A stretch of 64,000 nt of DNA from Micrasema longulum. Lineage: Eukaryota; Arthropoda; Insecta; Trichoptera; Brachycentridae. The translations under genes were made by a program, and so were the position numbers. The stretch covers positions 167,355 to 231,354 of the forward strand of contig JAGVSM010001414.1 in assembly GCA_022494885.1 (NCBI GenBank), read 5' to 3'. The stretch's first letter is position 1, and each line of letters opens with the position of its first letter. This document shows positions 21,501 to 30,061 of this stretch, piece after piece. A model generated the notes under the pieces. The model searched no databases. It saw only the letters and a list, made by a program, of their open reading frames with translations, and was not told the origin of the DNA.

Positions 21501-22556
21501 AAGAAGAACTAAGACAAAAAGCAGTACACGAGATATAGGCGTTAATTCATTACAGGGACTAAGAGTTGTTAGATTAAAATTATTGCTATTTTCACTATAT
21601 ATAATGAGAGTTTTTCCGATACTCAGCTGTATTTGGTTCATTAAAACCAAAAGTAGTATATTAACAGAATGCTTTTCAGGTTCCCCTGCCAAAAAATATA
21701 TTTATAGTTACGCGGTATTGCAGTACCACCGACGATGAGTATCGTGTTCTTTTTTTCGAATTGACGAGGACAACAATATATTTAGTAATTATGATATTCA
21801 GTTATTATAACGTGTCTATTTACCGTATGTCAGTGAACAAAAGCACTAAAAAGGAGTTTTGATGTATTTATAAAACAAAGGAACTTACACTTCCACTTCT
21901 GGAACATCTAACTCAGATTTAATTTGTGGAAAAATTTGGAATGGAACATGAACTTTTTCTGTTGTTTTTTCCTTGTTTTTCGCCAACGGTTCGTCGTCAG
22001 AATCTGAGACAGGCAATGGCGAAGGACCTCTCGACACATCGAGAAACTCGTGCTTAACATTTGTGCAGCAAAACTCTATTTTGCTGGGTAATAAATCTTC
22101 CGTCTGAGTCTCACACACTGCCAAGCGTTTGCACAAAGCTGTTAAATTATTGTTTTTGTTTAAAATAACCAAAAATTCGTTTTTTAAAGTCAAAAACTTC
22201 TCCTGGGCACTGTCTAAAGTATTTACAAGATTCAAACACACATTACACAAGTTATTCGACCACACTTTGTCCCTTTCAAACATAATATTACTAGTTTTCG
22301 TAATGAAGTCTGAAAGTAAACAATGAGAGCTTCCTGTGTATGTTGTGTATATATTAAAATATGAACGATTTGTCTTCGCGTTGCAAATGACACAACCTTG
22401 GGGTGCTTCACTGCTAGCGGCTTCATTCTCACATTTCATATTATATTTCCATTTTGTGAACAGGTCATCTTGTTCTTTATTATTTTTGAGTGGAGATGAA
22501 TTAATTTTAGAAGTTGGAGCTAGGGTCTCTTCCGATTTTGGCGTCGGCTCCGTCAT
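9370..22556 (-). CDS. ZAD and eight-finger C2H2 zinc-finger protein, nine coding exons, 745 aa
   Basis: A probable nuclear DNA-binding transcription regulator. Joining 22556-21889, 20407-20201, 18089-17683, 16793-16674, 15022-14922, 13002-12803, 10856-10609, 10227-10129 and 9557-9370 gives 2238 nt in one frame ending TAA. Every junction has a GT donor and an AG acceptor with matching phase. The ZAD covers about residues 54-132 (C55, C58, C104, C107), the dimerising, zinc-coordinating domain typical of insect zinc-finger proteins. C2H2 fingers lie at about 230-251, 417-437, 446-466, 474-494, 502-522, 530-550, 558-578 and 594-615. A basic KKRKSKKKSKRK stretch near residue 280 is a likely nuclear signal. 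The tail is proline-rich and ends GYLGRQ. The start context ACAAAATGACG is good. No frameshift is seen. The ortholog and DNA target are unknown. A non-coding 5' exon could exist. Confidence 0.9.
9604..9950. repeat. internal fragment of the 7870-8726 pogo-like element, in intron 8
   Basis: It follows 8070-8460 word for word over long stretches (for example AATATTGGGAAATTTTATTT and GTAATTTATTGATGTAAAGA). It lacks both TIRs, so it is a truncated second copy. Confidence 0.75.
9975..9999 (+). other. hammerhead-like motif in intron 8
   Basis: CTGAAGA, GCC...GGC stem II, then GAAAGC. The preceding ACCAGTC and following TTTGGTC recur, decayed, at about 16515-16560. It lies antisense to the gene. Confidence 0.35.
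10129..10227 (-). CDS. coding exon 8 (Pro/Ser/Thr-rich linker)
   Basis: The acceptor TTTTCAG precedes 10227 and the donor GTATTG is at 10128. It reads VIDMIDVKIIVPPPVTPPLA and then a Ser/Thr stretch. It has no domain, so support rests on the frame, the phase match and the splice sites. Confidence 0.78.
10609..10856 (-). CDS. coding exon 7 (rest of finger 7, finger 8, basic Gln-rich segment)
   Basis: The acceptor TTTCCAG precedes 10856 and the donor GTAAAT is at 10608. It encodes YNLYAHQKSH, then CTLCEATFNRRYILDKHMET and the final AH. A basic and glutamine-rich segment follows (GPKRPRNTMTKLLKQQAMQQ). Confidence 0.9.
11293..12068 (-). mobile_element. non-LTR retrotransposon (family C) 3' end with RT C-terminal remnant, in intron 6
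   Basis: From 12068 to a TAA at 11782-11780 the minus strand reads a non-LTR RT C-terminal tail: YHSLSLLFNAPYCPNAPIYL, later ARLWNHLPSTIKDVTTLSLF and KSRLKKHLLSLP. The 3' UTR follows, with a hairpin (TTGGCAATAAACCTGCCAA type) near 11335. A segment at about 11510-11700 with inverted arms interrupts the UTR. The copy at 31833-32495 lacks that segment. It is a 5'-truncated dead copy. Confidence 0.82.
11526..11693. mobile_element. inverted-arm insertion with hammerhead-like core inside LINE family C
   Basis: The arms 11526-11566 and 11656-11693 are reverse complementary (AACCAC...; GTGGTTAAAACAAAGTTGTT). Between them lies CTTGACAAAGAAGC...GAAACCGGTC, resembling the hammerhead-bearing ends of Penelope-like elements. 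The segment is absent from the paralogous LINE copy at 31833-32495, so it is an insertion. Confidence 0.55.
12248..12660 (+). repeat. tRNA-derived SINE family D split by a family B SINE
   Basis: The head GCCGCTTTATCTAGTGGTTG (box A region) lies just left of 12355. The matching box B and body, GGGTTCCGGGTTCGACTCC and GGTGGAAGTGAAACGTTG, resume at about 12546. The family B SINE sits between. A related head sequence occurs near 20765-20835. Confidence 0.6.
12356..12545 (+). repeat. tRNA-derived SINE, family B (best copy)
   Basis: CGGGTTGTGGTCCCGTGGCT covers box A, GGTTCGAATCC is an exact box B, and CCCCAACTTGATTCC starts the body. It ends with ATATTTGGGTAAATCATAAG and an AAATAAATAAAT tail. Confidence 0.82.
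12803..13002 (-). CDS. coding exon 6 (fingers 5, 6 and half of 7)
   Basis: The acceptor TTCCCAG precedes 13002 and the donor GTATCT is at 12802. It encodes CDLCGKSF...HKLSH, CGKCGLAL...HQRVH with an SGEKR linker, and CSTCGKKFSE. GC content is far above the surrounding introns, as in exons 7 and 9. Confidence 0.92.
13072..13243 (-). repeat. tRNA-derived SINE, family C, in intron 5
   Basis: On the minus strand the head is GCCTCCGTGGTGTAGTGGTC (box A) and CCGGGTTCGATTCCCGG (box B with its stem). The tRNA-like head is about 72 nt with a largely intact T-arm. A body of about 95 nt and an A tail follow. A functional tRNA is unlikely because of the attached body and tail. Confidence 0.8.
13870..14350 (-). 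other. GC-richer repeat, possible LTR-type fragment, in intron 5
   Basis: On the minus strand an AATAAA-like word (AATAATAAATCAG) is followed by a GC-richer C-rich tail, a layout seen in LTR R/U5 ends. No paired LTR, primer-binding site or coding part was recognised. Low confidence. Confidence 0.25.
14196..14267. repeat. 33-bp-arm GC-rich hairpin
   Basis: The arms 14196-14228 and 14235-14267 match 32/33 as reverse complements around the 6-nt loop CATATA. A partial third copy of the arm (GGCCGGGATTG) and a direct repeat ACACACATGTCCACC follow. Confidence 0.92.
14496..14662 (-). repeat. foldback family fragment in intron 5
   Basis: It carries ACAAGCCCTGTAAATGCCTA, CTCTGTTGCAACA, CTCCCTAGGGAGG and CGAAACATTGTTGA in arm order. 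It matches the subfamily seen at 56885-57105. Confidence 0.7.
14922..15022 (-). CDS. coding exon 5 (finger 4)
   Basis: The acceptor TTTATAG precedes 15022 and the donor GTAATG is at 14921. It encodes CSVCGKIFPSKGALSRHEAI, then the next His and a TGTP linker. It enters in phase 1 and leaves in phase 0. Confidence 0.9.
15105..15445 (+). repeat. unclassified dispersed repeat, copy 1, in intron 4
   Basis: It shares ordered words with 24525-24845: GTCATACCTTCACC, GCTGAAGATAAATTC, TACTACCGACC, TTGGGTAGGTA and TACCGACGGGTCTAGAA. Each copy holds two diverged internal units, each containing 'TACACTACCGACC...CAAGTTTTG'. The family is not recognised. Confidence 0.7.
16263..16457 (+). pseudogene. possible transposase fragment with a DGKVC motif, antisense in intron 4
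   Basis: A frame reads LDDSKITAEHELLLTMADGK followed by VC. The pattern 'HELLLTMADGKVC' looks protein-like and recalls segments near cysteine-rich regions of some DDE transposases. I cannot name the family. The rest of the frame is hydrophobic and degenerate. Confidence 0.3.
16674..16793 (-). CDS. coding exon 4 (rest of finger 2, finger 3)
   Basis: The acceptor TTTTCAG precedes 16793 and the donor GTAAAT is at 16673. Phase 1 on both sides. It reads ARLDYHMLKH, completing finger 2, then CEICGASYKHKKACDIHVGMH. The exon is only 120 nt, and the phase match and two finger patterns support it. Confidence 0.9.
17683..18089 (-). CDS. coding exon 3 (acidic/basic linker and first half of finger 2)
   Basis: The acceptor TTTTTAG precedes 18089 and the donor GTAATT is at 17682. 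It encodes SDIEMEGDD, an AT-hook-like RTRGRPAGK, and the CTEC half of finger 2. The finger is completed by exon 4. Confidence 0.9.
18170..18375 (+). pseudogene. non-LTR RT C-terminal remnant, antisense in intron 2
   Basis: The frame reads KTYNGQRHYNFLAPKLYNFL and then NNVFKTLVHKWIAKKTGS and a stop. This matches the RT C-terminal tail pattern '(G)(Q/R)R.F.(F/Y).(A/G)PK.(Y/W)N.L...FK..L..WL'. A LINE-like 3' UTR with a (TAAA)n tail follows to about 18690. It is 5'-truncated. Confidence 0.7.
19186..19290. repeat. long hairpin with GC-rich apex in intron 2
   Basis: ACAAATGGTTGCTAACTTCT (from 19186) and its reverse complement near 19271-19290 form arms of about 40 bp that continue into a G-rich/C-rich apex around CGCGGCCGG. 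The ACAGGGTGTTCCCTGTCAC block just upstream (about 19075) may be an element end. Confidence 0.85.
19356..19936. mobile_element. 581-bp MITE, copy 2 of the 6002-6515 family, in intron 2
   Basis: The ends TAGCCCAATCATAAATAACT and, on the other strand, TAGCTTTATCACAAATAGCT are diverged versions of the copy 1 TIR. The interior follows copy 1 with two short insertions. Non-coding. Confidence 0.85.
20201..20407 (-). CDS. coding exon 2 (first C2H2 finger and basic tract)
   Basis: The acceptor TTTTCAG precedes 20407 and the donor GTAAGT is at 20200. Phase 2 on both sides. It encodes a finger with C-x2-C-x12-H-x4-H (CRLC...HAFTVH) and a lysine/arginine-rich stretch. A SINE head starts only about 41 nt upstream of the acceptor, in intron 1. 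Confidence 0.9.
20448..20695 (+). repeat. tRNA-derived SINE, family A, in intron 1
   Basis: GGCTTCGTGGTGTAATGGTC (box A) and GGTCTCGGGTTAGATTCC (box B) lead into the family A body and end with GGTGTACCAATGCAGTGCCC. It is antisense to the zinc-finger gene and begins about 41 nt from the intron 1 acceptor, so it covers the probable branch-point zone. Confidence 0.85.
21341..21540 (+). pseudogene. non-LTR RT C-terminal remnant (CR1/L2-like tail), antisense in intron 1
   Basis: An open frame reads KLYHPQFHFNPKKNFLSSRV then VSDWNKFLSLFVYSISVNQF and KKP. This is the classic end of RT proteins: 'KL..PR...R.NFFS.RV...WN.LP..VV.A.SVN.FK'. No upstream catalytic part is present. It ends at a TAG near 21540. 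Confidence 0.75.
21889..22556 (-). CDS. coding exon 1 (ZAD domain)
   Basis: Encodes residues 1-222 plus two bases of codon 223. The zinc-binding pairs are GCVIC and LCNVC. The donor is GTAAGT at 21888, just before an in-frame TAA at 21887-21885 that is removed by splicing. An acidic, serine-rich linker follows the ZAD. Confidence 0.92.
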
Positions 22557-22628
22557 TTTGTCGGGTTGTCAAACACAGAACAATGATAAAAATTAAGCCT
22601 TTACATCACTGGATAGGACTGTCAACAA

Positions 22629-22636
22629 TATCGATA
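22629..22636. promoter_or_regulatory. TATCGATA (DREF-type) site upstream of the zinc-finger gene
   Basis: The palindrome TATCGATA lies 73-80 bp upstream of the start codon at 22556. In Drosophila this DNA replication-related element marks many housekeeping promoters. The position fits a TATA-less core promoter. It is an eight-base match, so chance is possible. Confidence 0.45.
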
Positions 22637-24490
22637 CTAGCATAGGGAAATACTATATACAATGCACATCGTATGACACGTAGAATATAAACATTTGTAC
22701 GAAAATATGCATAAAATTCCACATATTTTGCAAAATCATATATTTCCTCAATATATTTTAGAAGACTAATATGAAGTTAGCTGACTTTGACAAAGTCAAA
22801 CTAATTTACGACTATGTTCACTCTGTTTCTTTATATGGTTGTTTAACACGGTTTCTTGTCTACTTTTAGCAATTTGCGGGGCGAGTTGTAATATATCGAG
22901 CTTTCGAGCGTCAATCCCCTCTTGTCCAATTTTAAAAAAATAAGAAATATAGGAAAGAATAAAAAAGTGTAATACATAATAAACTCAATAACATACGTTA
23001 GAATGAAACAAAAAACAGTAAAAATTACTTTGAAAAAATATGAAACGTAAATTATATAAATGTACTATTTTTATTTACAATTTAATTTTTAAATTGCAAT
23101 TCAATCCATATTTTTTTCGTTTTACATAGTACACTGTTGTTTAATAAAAAAATATGTCGAATAAATAAATTATGTTTTGTATCCAAATAATAATTTGTTT
23201 ATTTTAATTTCATAATACTAAGTTTTATTTTTTGTTTTATGCATCTTGCCTTTTTCGGTTTCTATACATCTTTTAAAAAAGTACTTAACTCTACTATGTT
23301 TGTAAATGTTTTAATCTAAGGTATTTTTGTAAAGCACCCTTGGACGTTTATGTAAATTGAAATATAAACATATTTTATCGAAATACAATAATAATATTTT
23401 AGTGTAGGACGAGTCGGAATTATGTTTTAAACTTATGTCGGTACATATACATAATCAATAATAAGCTGTCTCAACTCATCAGAAAAGACTCCTCATGATA
23501 ATTATTGTAAATTATGAAATCAAAAGATTAGCAAAGAAGATAACACAATCGTATTTAAGCATTGTGGGATTCTTCCAATAAAGCAACTATACCACTATAA
23601 GTTGGTAATGAAGTACATATTTCGATAAGGGAAAAAATATACTCAGTCACCAATATGGAACAAAGTCGATTTCAGATATAAAACTGATAGAGTATAAACC
23701 ACAAAACTTTTATGGAAGCAAAACAACAGAATTTATTTTACCAATACTATTTGACAAGCTTCTTGCCGAACTGAAAAATTTTACGAATCTCAAGCAAAGA
23801 CGCACACAGTTAAACGGCTTTCTCGTCAATAATTAAAACTCTAAAGTGTAAAAATGCGTTAAACTTTATTTCTGCTATTTTCAAATTCACATTATTTATA
23901 CATTTTGAGTACTTTAAGTTTAATTTTAGCGTTTATTTGATTTTCATAATATTTTTTTGTTATTTTTATTTGTACTAGAAACGTAAAGATAAATTTTTAT
24001 TTATTAATAATTTGGAGTGATCTAGATTTCGCTAATTTTTGTATATAAATTTAAAAAAAATTAAGTGTCATTTGTTTGAATTATAACTAAAAAATAAATT
24101 TGAAATTTCAATGCTGGGCAGCACTAAAATTAAATACATGCAAAAATACGATTTAAAAAATGCGGTATTCAAAATATAGTCTGTAACTATGGTATGTGAA
24201 CGTGACTTTGAATGTAGGTAAATAATACATATTTGCGTACGTTATATTTGTTGTAAGTCTGCAAATTTACTGGCAATATTATTTATTCAAGCTAAAACAC
24301 GTTAGAAAACATCGACAAAAAATTGTTAATTAATAGATGCAAGAAATCTCGTATTTGATGCAAAAAGTATTTTAAAACAGCAGCTGAACAAAATATTTTG
24401 TTTGTATATTAAATATGAATAAATCATCAGCGAGATGACAAGCTTGAAAAATATTTTTTATAGCGAGTTCCTATTTACTGTACGGAGGAC
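22637..24490. other. AT-rich 5' flank of the zinc-finger gene, nothing recognised
   Basis: I found no coding frame, TIR pair or SINE head. Several LINE-like AATAAATAAAT tails occur without identifiable bodies. Confidence 0.5.
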
Positions 24491-24524
24491 AATTTTGTGT
24501 GTGAAATGAACCAAAATCCTCAAC

Positions 24525-24845
24525 GAGTGTTTTTAACACCGCACCGGGGCTACGATTATAATAGAAAGCTAAGGATGTCATACCTTCACCATGACGGTAG
24601 AGCTGAAGATAAATTCTTACAAGCAATTTTGAAGATACACTACCGACCTCCCCCCTTCAAGTTTTGGGTAGGTAGATTGATATGTAAAAAGAGGAAGAGT
24701 ACGCCGCGGTTCACATATTTCACGTCAAAGTTGGAGATAAATAATCCCGAGCGATTTCGAAAATACACAACCCACCCACCATCAAGTTTTGAGGTAAATA
24801 CATCGGTTTATACCGACGGGTCTAGAATCTCACGGTACAAGTTAT
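24525..24845 (+). repeat. unclassified dispersed repeat, copy 2
   Basis: Partner of 15105-15445, with the same word order and the same internal duplication of a unit of about 140 bp. The copy happens to be open in one frame, but the homologous copy is not, so coding is doubtful. Confidence 0.7.
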
Positions 24846-24932
24846 CTATTTATTTTAATTATTTATTTAACTTTTTGTACATAATGTTATTTGTACATTG
24901 GCAGGCTTATTGCCAAATGGTCATTTCTTCCT
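24846..24932 (-). repeat. LINE family C 3' terminus, short
   Basis: TTTAACTTTTTGTACATAAT, then TTGGCAGGCTTATTGCCAA (terminal hairpin) and CCAACCAAT match the 3' end at 11293-11400. The copy is only about 87 bp. Confidence 0.7.
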
Positions 24933-24956
24933 ACCAACCAATCTTATACCTAATAT

Positions 24957-25470
24957 TCATCTCAAGCACTTACTCTCAAAACTCAGAAGTTTGGTGTTTT
25001 GAGCTTTGGTAAGGTGACAAGATTCGCACCCATATAGGAGAACCGGCATTATACGAGAGTTAAATAATCGGCATTTAGTTTTGACCGAGTATAGACTTGA
25101 GTTCCAGACAACACGCACCATGTTAAAAGTTGCTCCAGCAATTTCTAGGCGGATTGTGAGCTTTTTGTGCATGCTTCCATCCTCAGTTATGTGAACTCAA
25201 AAGTATTTAAAGCTGTCAACTTTCTCAATCCTCTGCCCATTATTATTGAGAGGTTTTTCAGGTTCAGGACATGATTTGATGCACATAATCTGAGTCTTTT
25301 TTGTATCAATTTAAAACCCAGACGAGTTGAGTTTTCCTGCAGTGTGTCAACAATTTCCTGAAAATCACCAACAGACTTTTAAAAAAGAACTACATCATCT
25401 GCATACTCCAAGTGGCACAACTTTAGGGGGTAGTTCACTTCCATACCTCGATCAGGTGGTGTTGATTTGC
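24957..25470 (-). pseudogene. non-LTR reverse transcriptase remnant with YADD motif
   Basis: On the minus strand LEYADDVVLF (RT catalytic motif C) lies near 25425, followed by QEIVDTLQENSTRLGFKL. After frameshifts come KVDSFKYF and HITEDGSMHKKLTIRLEIAG, then SVKTKCRLFNSRIMPVLLYG CES. The order is that of RT motifs C to E plus the thumb. At least two frameshifts or stops make it dead. Confidence 0.82.
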
Positions 25471-25544
25471 ATAATATAAAATCCACTCAAAATATTTTTA
25501 CTTATTTGTTTATATCACGCAGTTATTAAATACATCTTTTTTTA

Positions 25545-25985
25545 TTTCAGGGAAAAACGTCGATGGTTTCAGATCAGTCAAAAGCGAGACATTTCGATTA
25601 TAGTTCGCTCAACGAGTCTTTCATGGGCGAATAATGCTTTCTTTCTTGTTTCTAGACGCCATGAATTTGGTCTCAATGCTTGGAGCTTTGTAATTTTAGT
25701 GAAATCGATTTTAGGTTTAAAAAACGCCTTTTTATTTGGAATTTTGTTTTTATTCTTCTGTTTAAGAAAATTATTTTGGTTGTAAATATTTAAGGAATAA
25801 CGTTTTTCGTAATTTTTAAGAAGAATGTTTTGGTTGTAAATATCATTAATTTTTTCAGCATGTTTTCAGCGATAGTTTAATGCGGTCGAATAACCGATAC
25901 GCAATTAAAAAAAATCTAAAAACACACTGTAAAAAAACAAGCAATAATTACAAACAAAATTTTATTCTATAATTCCATTAAAAAA
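25545..25985. other. unassigned stretch with an exon-like frame
   Basis: A TTTTTATTTCAG acceptor-like word is followed by an open frame reading GKTSMVSDQSKARHFDYSSL and NESFMGE, then TAA at about 25635. No partner exon was found. I do not call a gene. Confidence 0.3.
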
Positions 25986-25989
25986 CATT

Positions 25990-26410
25990 ACATATTACAA
26001 CAGAGATGAATAACTTTTTAGAGAAGGGAATATAGAAGTCTAGGTATCCACAGGGCTTATGACCTGTCATTGGCTGGTTTGAGTGGGCAATTTACACACT
26101 GTGTGACATTCACTATTCTGCCTATATTTGAACATCTATACTCCTTCGATTGTTAACTTCTCAAACGTCAACAGATGGAAGAATCGAAGGAATATAGATG
26201 TTCAAATATAGGCAGAATAGCGAATGTTACAAGGGTGTAAAGTGGCCACTTAAACCAGCCAATGACAGGTCATAAGCCCTGTGGATGTCTAGACTTCTAT
26301 ATTCCTTTCTTTAAAAAGATCATCATCTCTGTTGTAATATGTTAATATTAACAACTTTTTAGGGGGTTGAATCCAGTCCTTGTCTAAAAAATTTGGACAA
26401 ACTCAAAACA
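25990..26410. mobile_element. foldback-family element, near-complete palindromic copy
   Basis: The left arm (about 25995-26150) and right arm (about 26170-26345) are reverse complements. They share ACAACAGAGATGA, AGTCTAGG, CAGGGCTTATGACCTGTCAT, TGGCTGGTTT and CTGCCTATATTTGAACATCT. The right side continues into the outer block TTGAATCCAGTCCTTGTCT and GACAAACTCAAAACATTG. No protein is encoded. Confidence 0.88.
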
Positions 26411-27900
26411 TTGTCCATAAAAAAGGTTAGAACCTTTGAGGTAAAATATATTAGGTAAATTATATGAGGTAAAATATATTATTTTTTTTTTGTGGATATT
26501 ATTTGACTGAATCAGACAGATCAACGCTGTGATAATTTTTTCGGGGAAATAAAAGATGCGTTGCGCGGAGATAGAAAATGCGGAAATGAACAGCATTCGA
26601 CCAAACAAACTACAGCAAACAAAAATTCTACCTTTAGGAAGACTGGAAAGGGAATGTTAAATGGAATGTTAATGAAAAGGGAATGATAATAAATGTTTTT
26701 ATTTTTTTACTCGAATTGAAATTTGTGATATCGCCTTTTTCTAAATGGGAGTCTGATTTTTATCTTTTCTCTGGAATTGTGATCATGTTCATGTTGGCTT
26801 TGATAATTTTTTTTCCCAATAATATGTGTTTTTTTTTTAAATCAATAATATTATACACAAATATCATCGTATTGCAAATTATTATTTGCTCTTATTTTCA
26901 ATTGAAGTATAATTTTTGAATATCCCAGAGTTTATGAAAAATCCCTATCACAAAATTAGCATATTCTAAAATGTTTATATTATTTATTTCTTTTTAAAAT
27001 ACATTCGGGTTTATCATTTTATAACTATCCGGTTCAATAAAGAAGTAAAGGGTCATTTATTATTTTTTATTTGTTAATATACTATTAAACTAAGCCATTA
27101 AAAAAAAATTGTCTATCGTATCATCAGCGCCATGATTTTATAAAGTGTTGTATTTTTGAAATTCCTCCGCGTGTAACGTCTCAAGTTCTTTTCCCCCTCT
27201 TCTCGGTGAGTTTTGCTGATTGGTCGGTTGACTCATCTTAAACCGGAAATATATCACAATTTTCTTATCATTGGTTGATTGGGAAGAACAAGTGACGTCT
27301 TTCAAAATTGTTCGTTTTCATTTAAATCATTTACATAACTTTTTTCATGGATTCTCAAGATATTTCGCCGTACAATTTAATGCTCTGATTTTCACGGCGC
27401 TTAAGAATTTTTTTTAATCAATTCCCGTAGGGCTAAATATCTTTATTCACTGTCTTTAAATCACTAAAACAAATTTTACATACATAAATACTTTGTCTTT
27501 TTATTAATATCTACTAATGTACCTAAGTTTTGTTTAAATTTCAAGAGGCGTAATCTGCCGGTCGAAAAAAAAAAATTTATTTAAGTATAGGTACATTTTA
27601 TCAGAAACACTTTGAAAAGTTATTCTTATTTTCTAATGTATATTTACTTGATGTAATTTTGAAAGACCGGCGCGTTTCAAAATGGCGAAATCAATCGGTT
27701 TCGTCATTTTTTTATCAGGCTACAATTAATAATACATTTTATGTATGCAATTAAGACCAAATAAATATTCAAAAAAAATGAAAATCGTTTATGTCTCAAA
27801 ACACCCTAACGGATACTAAACTTCATAATAATATTGAAAATACCAGCACTTTTAAAAACGCAATTAAAAACCATACATATTCAATTAATTTGATGGCATT
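26411..27900. other. AT-rich stretch, nothing recognised
   Basis: A promoter-like, less AT-rich patch at 27160-27330 contains ATTGGTC and ATTGGTTG words (CCAAT-like) and TGACGTC, but no gene follows that I can see. Confidence 0.4.
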
Positions 27901-28295
27901 TTGTCCAGAATAACAGACTAAAGTTCTGCGCTGTAGTTAGCCCGAGTGGCATTTAACATTAGGTCTTCAGACTATGCAGGAAACTAGTAAACCTCCCCGT
28001 ACGATGTCTCGCCCCAGTAAAGTACCCCTAATACTACTAATATGGGCGGCAAACTGCTCCTAATGTAGGCGGTAGATTGTACCAGTTACAGGGATGTTTG
28101 TAAGGCGCTGCAGACTAAATGGTAACGCTGCCCACCTCCTCTCGTCTTCTGTGTTGCGGGTACTTGATACAAGATGTTGCAAAATTTAATAAAATAAATA
28201 ACACAATTTGAAAGATATTTAAACAAAAATGGAAATATGGAATCTAAGTCAATTATGCGAGGGCAACTAATATGAAATATATTGACATTTTTAAA
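27901..28295. other. unassigned GC-richer patch
   Basis: Positions 27950-28150 are clearly richer in GC than their surroundings, like exonic or retroelement coding sequence, but no frame stays open. No assignment. Confidence 0.35.
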
Positions 28296-28730
28296 TTTAT
28301 TTATTTATATAAACGCCCAACGGGCATTTTTGAGGACATATTTATACATAGGAAGTTTTATCAAAAAATTAGAAAGACTCAATGGTATATAGTAGACTTT
28401 GAGGGAGTGGAAGCGGGGGAGAGGTGTTTATAATTGAATTTGATTCAGTGATCGTTTGAAAGAAGACAACTTGTTATCAAAGAAATCAAGACTGGTATGT
28501 TTGTTGGCAGACCTAAGAATTCTGGGCATAGGAGAATCAAAACCATAGTTAATTCTATTCAGCAACACAATTGTATAAAAGAGAGCACGAAGATATAACT
28601 CATAACAAGGAAGACAGAAACGCTGTTTTGTGGTGGGTTTTGTGTAAAACAGGTTCAGTCTTTAGTCGGTTGATGACAGTGATGGGGGATGCTCGCGCGT
28701 AATATGAGCGGCGTATTTATGATTTTCAAT
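28296..28730 (-). pseudogene. probable retroelement coding remnant with 3' A/T tail
   Basis: On the minus strand a broken frame reads INYGFDSPMPRILRSANKHT, SLDFFDNKLSSFKRSLNQIQ and, near the tail, KNARWAFI. It ends in AATAAATAAAT. The layout (protein tail, short UTR, A-rich end) fits a non-LTR element. The family is not recognised. Confidence 0.4.
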
Positions 28731-30060
28731 TTATTTTGCTATAATGCGGCTGAATGATATGTTTATTTGCATGAATTATTAAACAATATTTCTCCATGTT
28801 TTTTTTTTCAAACTTCCGAACTAGAATATTCCATCTTTTACTATTGGTACCACGATGTTACATCACCGCGCGCAAAGGGATTATTTACCACTGTCTTTTG
28901 AGAGTAAAATAAGTTGAAAAACACCTTAAAAACGACCAAAATTAAACGTTTTAATTGTTAAACCTTACGAGTTCATTAAAATAATTGTTAAATAATTTAT
29001 AAAGTTTAAAAAAAAGCATACATTTAATGAGTAAATTAGCTTATTTTTAGCGCTATTTGGTTTGTTGTCATGTTATGCGTACACAGCTTATAAGTAACAG
29101 TTCTTCAGTGTACGTTAAAGGAACTTAAAGTAATTAACTATAAATTAATCACAACAATATAATAATGAAAAACTAAAGGTTACAGATTTAGCATTTTGTA
29201 AAGTTTGAATAAAATTAATATCAGTTTCGCTTGAATATCTGAATTGAATTTGTGTGCAGTTTAGCGACCCTGTACATAGCGGGTAGCCCATAATTCAAGA
29301 TGCTAACCTCTCGGGTAAAACTGCATCTCCACCCTTGCGATGAAAATTAAGATTTGGCGGCAAAGTTATGGATGAAATTAGTTGCTATCCGGAGCTGCAA
29401 TCGTTGATAGATGTTTTGGTGGAACATAACCCAACGCGCTGATTTAGGAGCAACACTGTCGTCGTTTGTAATTTGTATCTTTTTAAATAAATCTTTAAGT
29501 GCATTGAATAAGTACTTTGGTGGACTTATTTCTAAAAGCAATATCTTCCAGCCAGTTAAAAAACAAAATCGTCAAAAGGAGAGTTGGTCAAAATTTTGCA
29601 CTAAAAATATTAATATCAAAAGATAAATAATACGTTACATGAATAAACCTATTTAATTAAAAATAACAGCTGTTTTTTAATAGGAAGATAAAGCTGGCAC
29701 ATATAAACTCAATGAAATTATCACAGCACAAACTATGGCGTGCGCGCACCAATGTCCCGATTGTGTCGTATTGTAAACTCGAGACAAGATCTGGACTTTT
29801 TTGGTGTAAGTCTTTATACCTTTAAAAAATTACTAAGATAGATCGGATCTCGTCTTGAGGTAGCATTTTTTTTGTCCTAGCTTTAAAATGATTTAGATGT
29901 ATTTTATTTGATTAGTATTTGTATTCATTATAAAAACTGCATAAGTCTGTCAATAAAGAAATAAATAATGTACACATTAGGATAAGGAATGTGGGGGCAG
30001 GTAATGAGTTTGGAAGGAGACAGGAAGAGGAACCAAGAAAGGGAAAAAATGTTATTAAAA
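28731..30060. other. AT-rich stretch, nothing recognised
   Basis: A 64-codon minus frame at 29347-29541 has no recognisable motif. LINE-like tail words occur near 29930. Confidence 0.4.
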
Positions 30061-30061
30061 A

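Noticed and set aside
24760..24840. VYTDGSRIS resembles the first strand of an RNase H domain (YTDGSK).
   Set aside because: It lies in a dispersed repeat with internal duplications. The partner copy at 15400-15445 keeps the nucleotide word, but its surroundings are not open and no later RNase H motif follows.
27160..27330. Promoter-like patch with CCAAT-like and CRE-like words.
   Set aside because: No transcript-like or coding sequence follows on either strand within several hundred bases.
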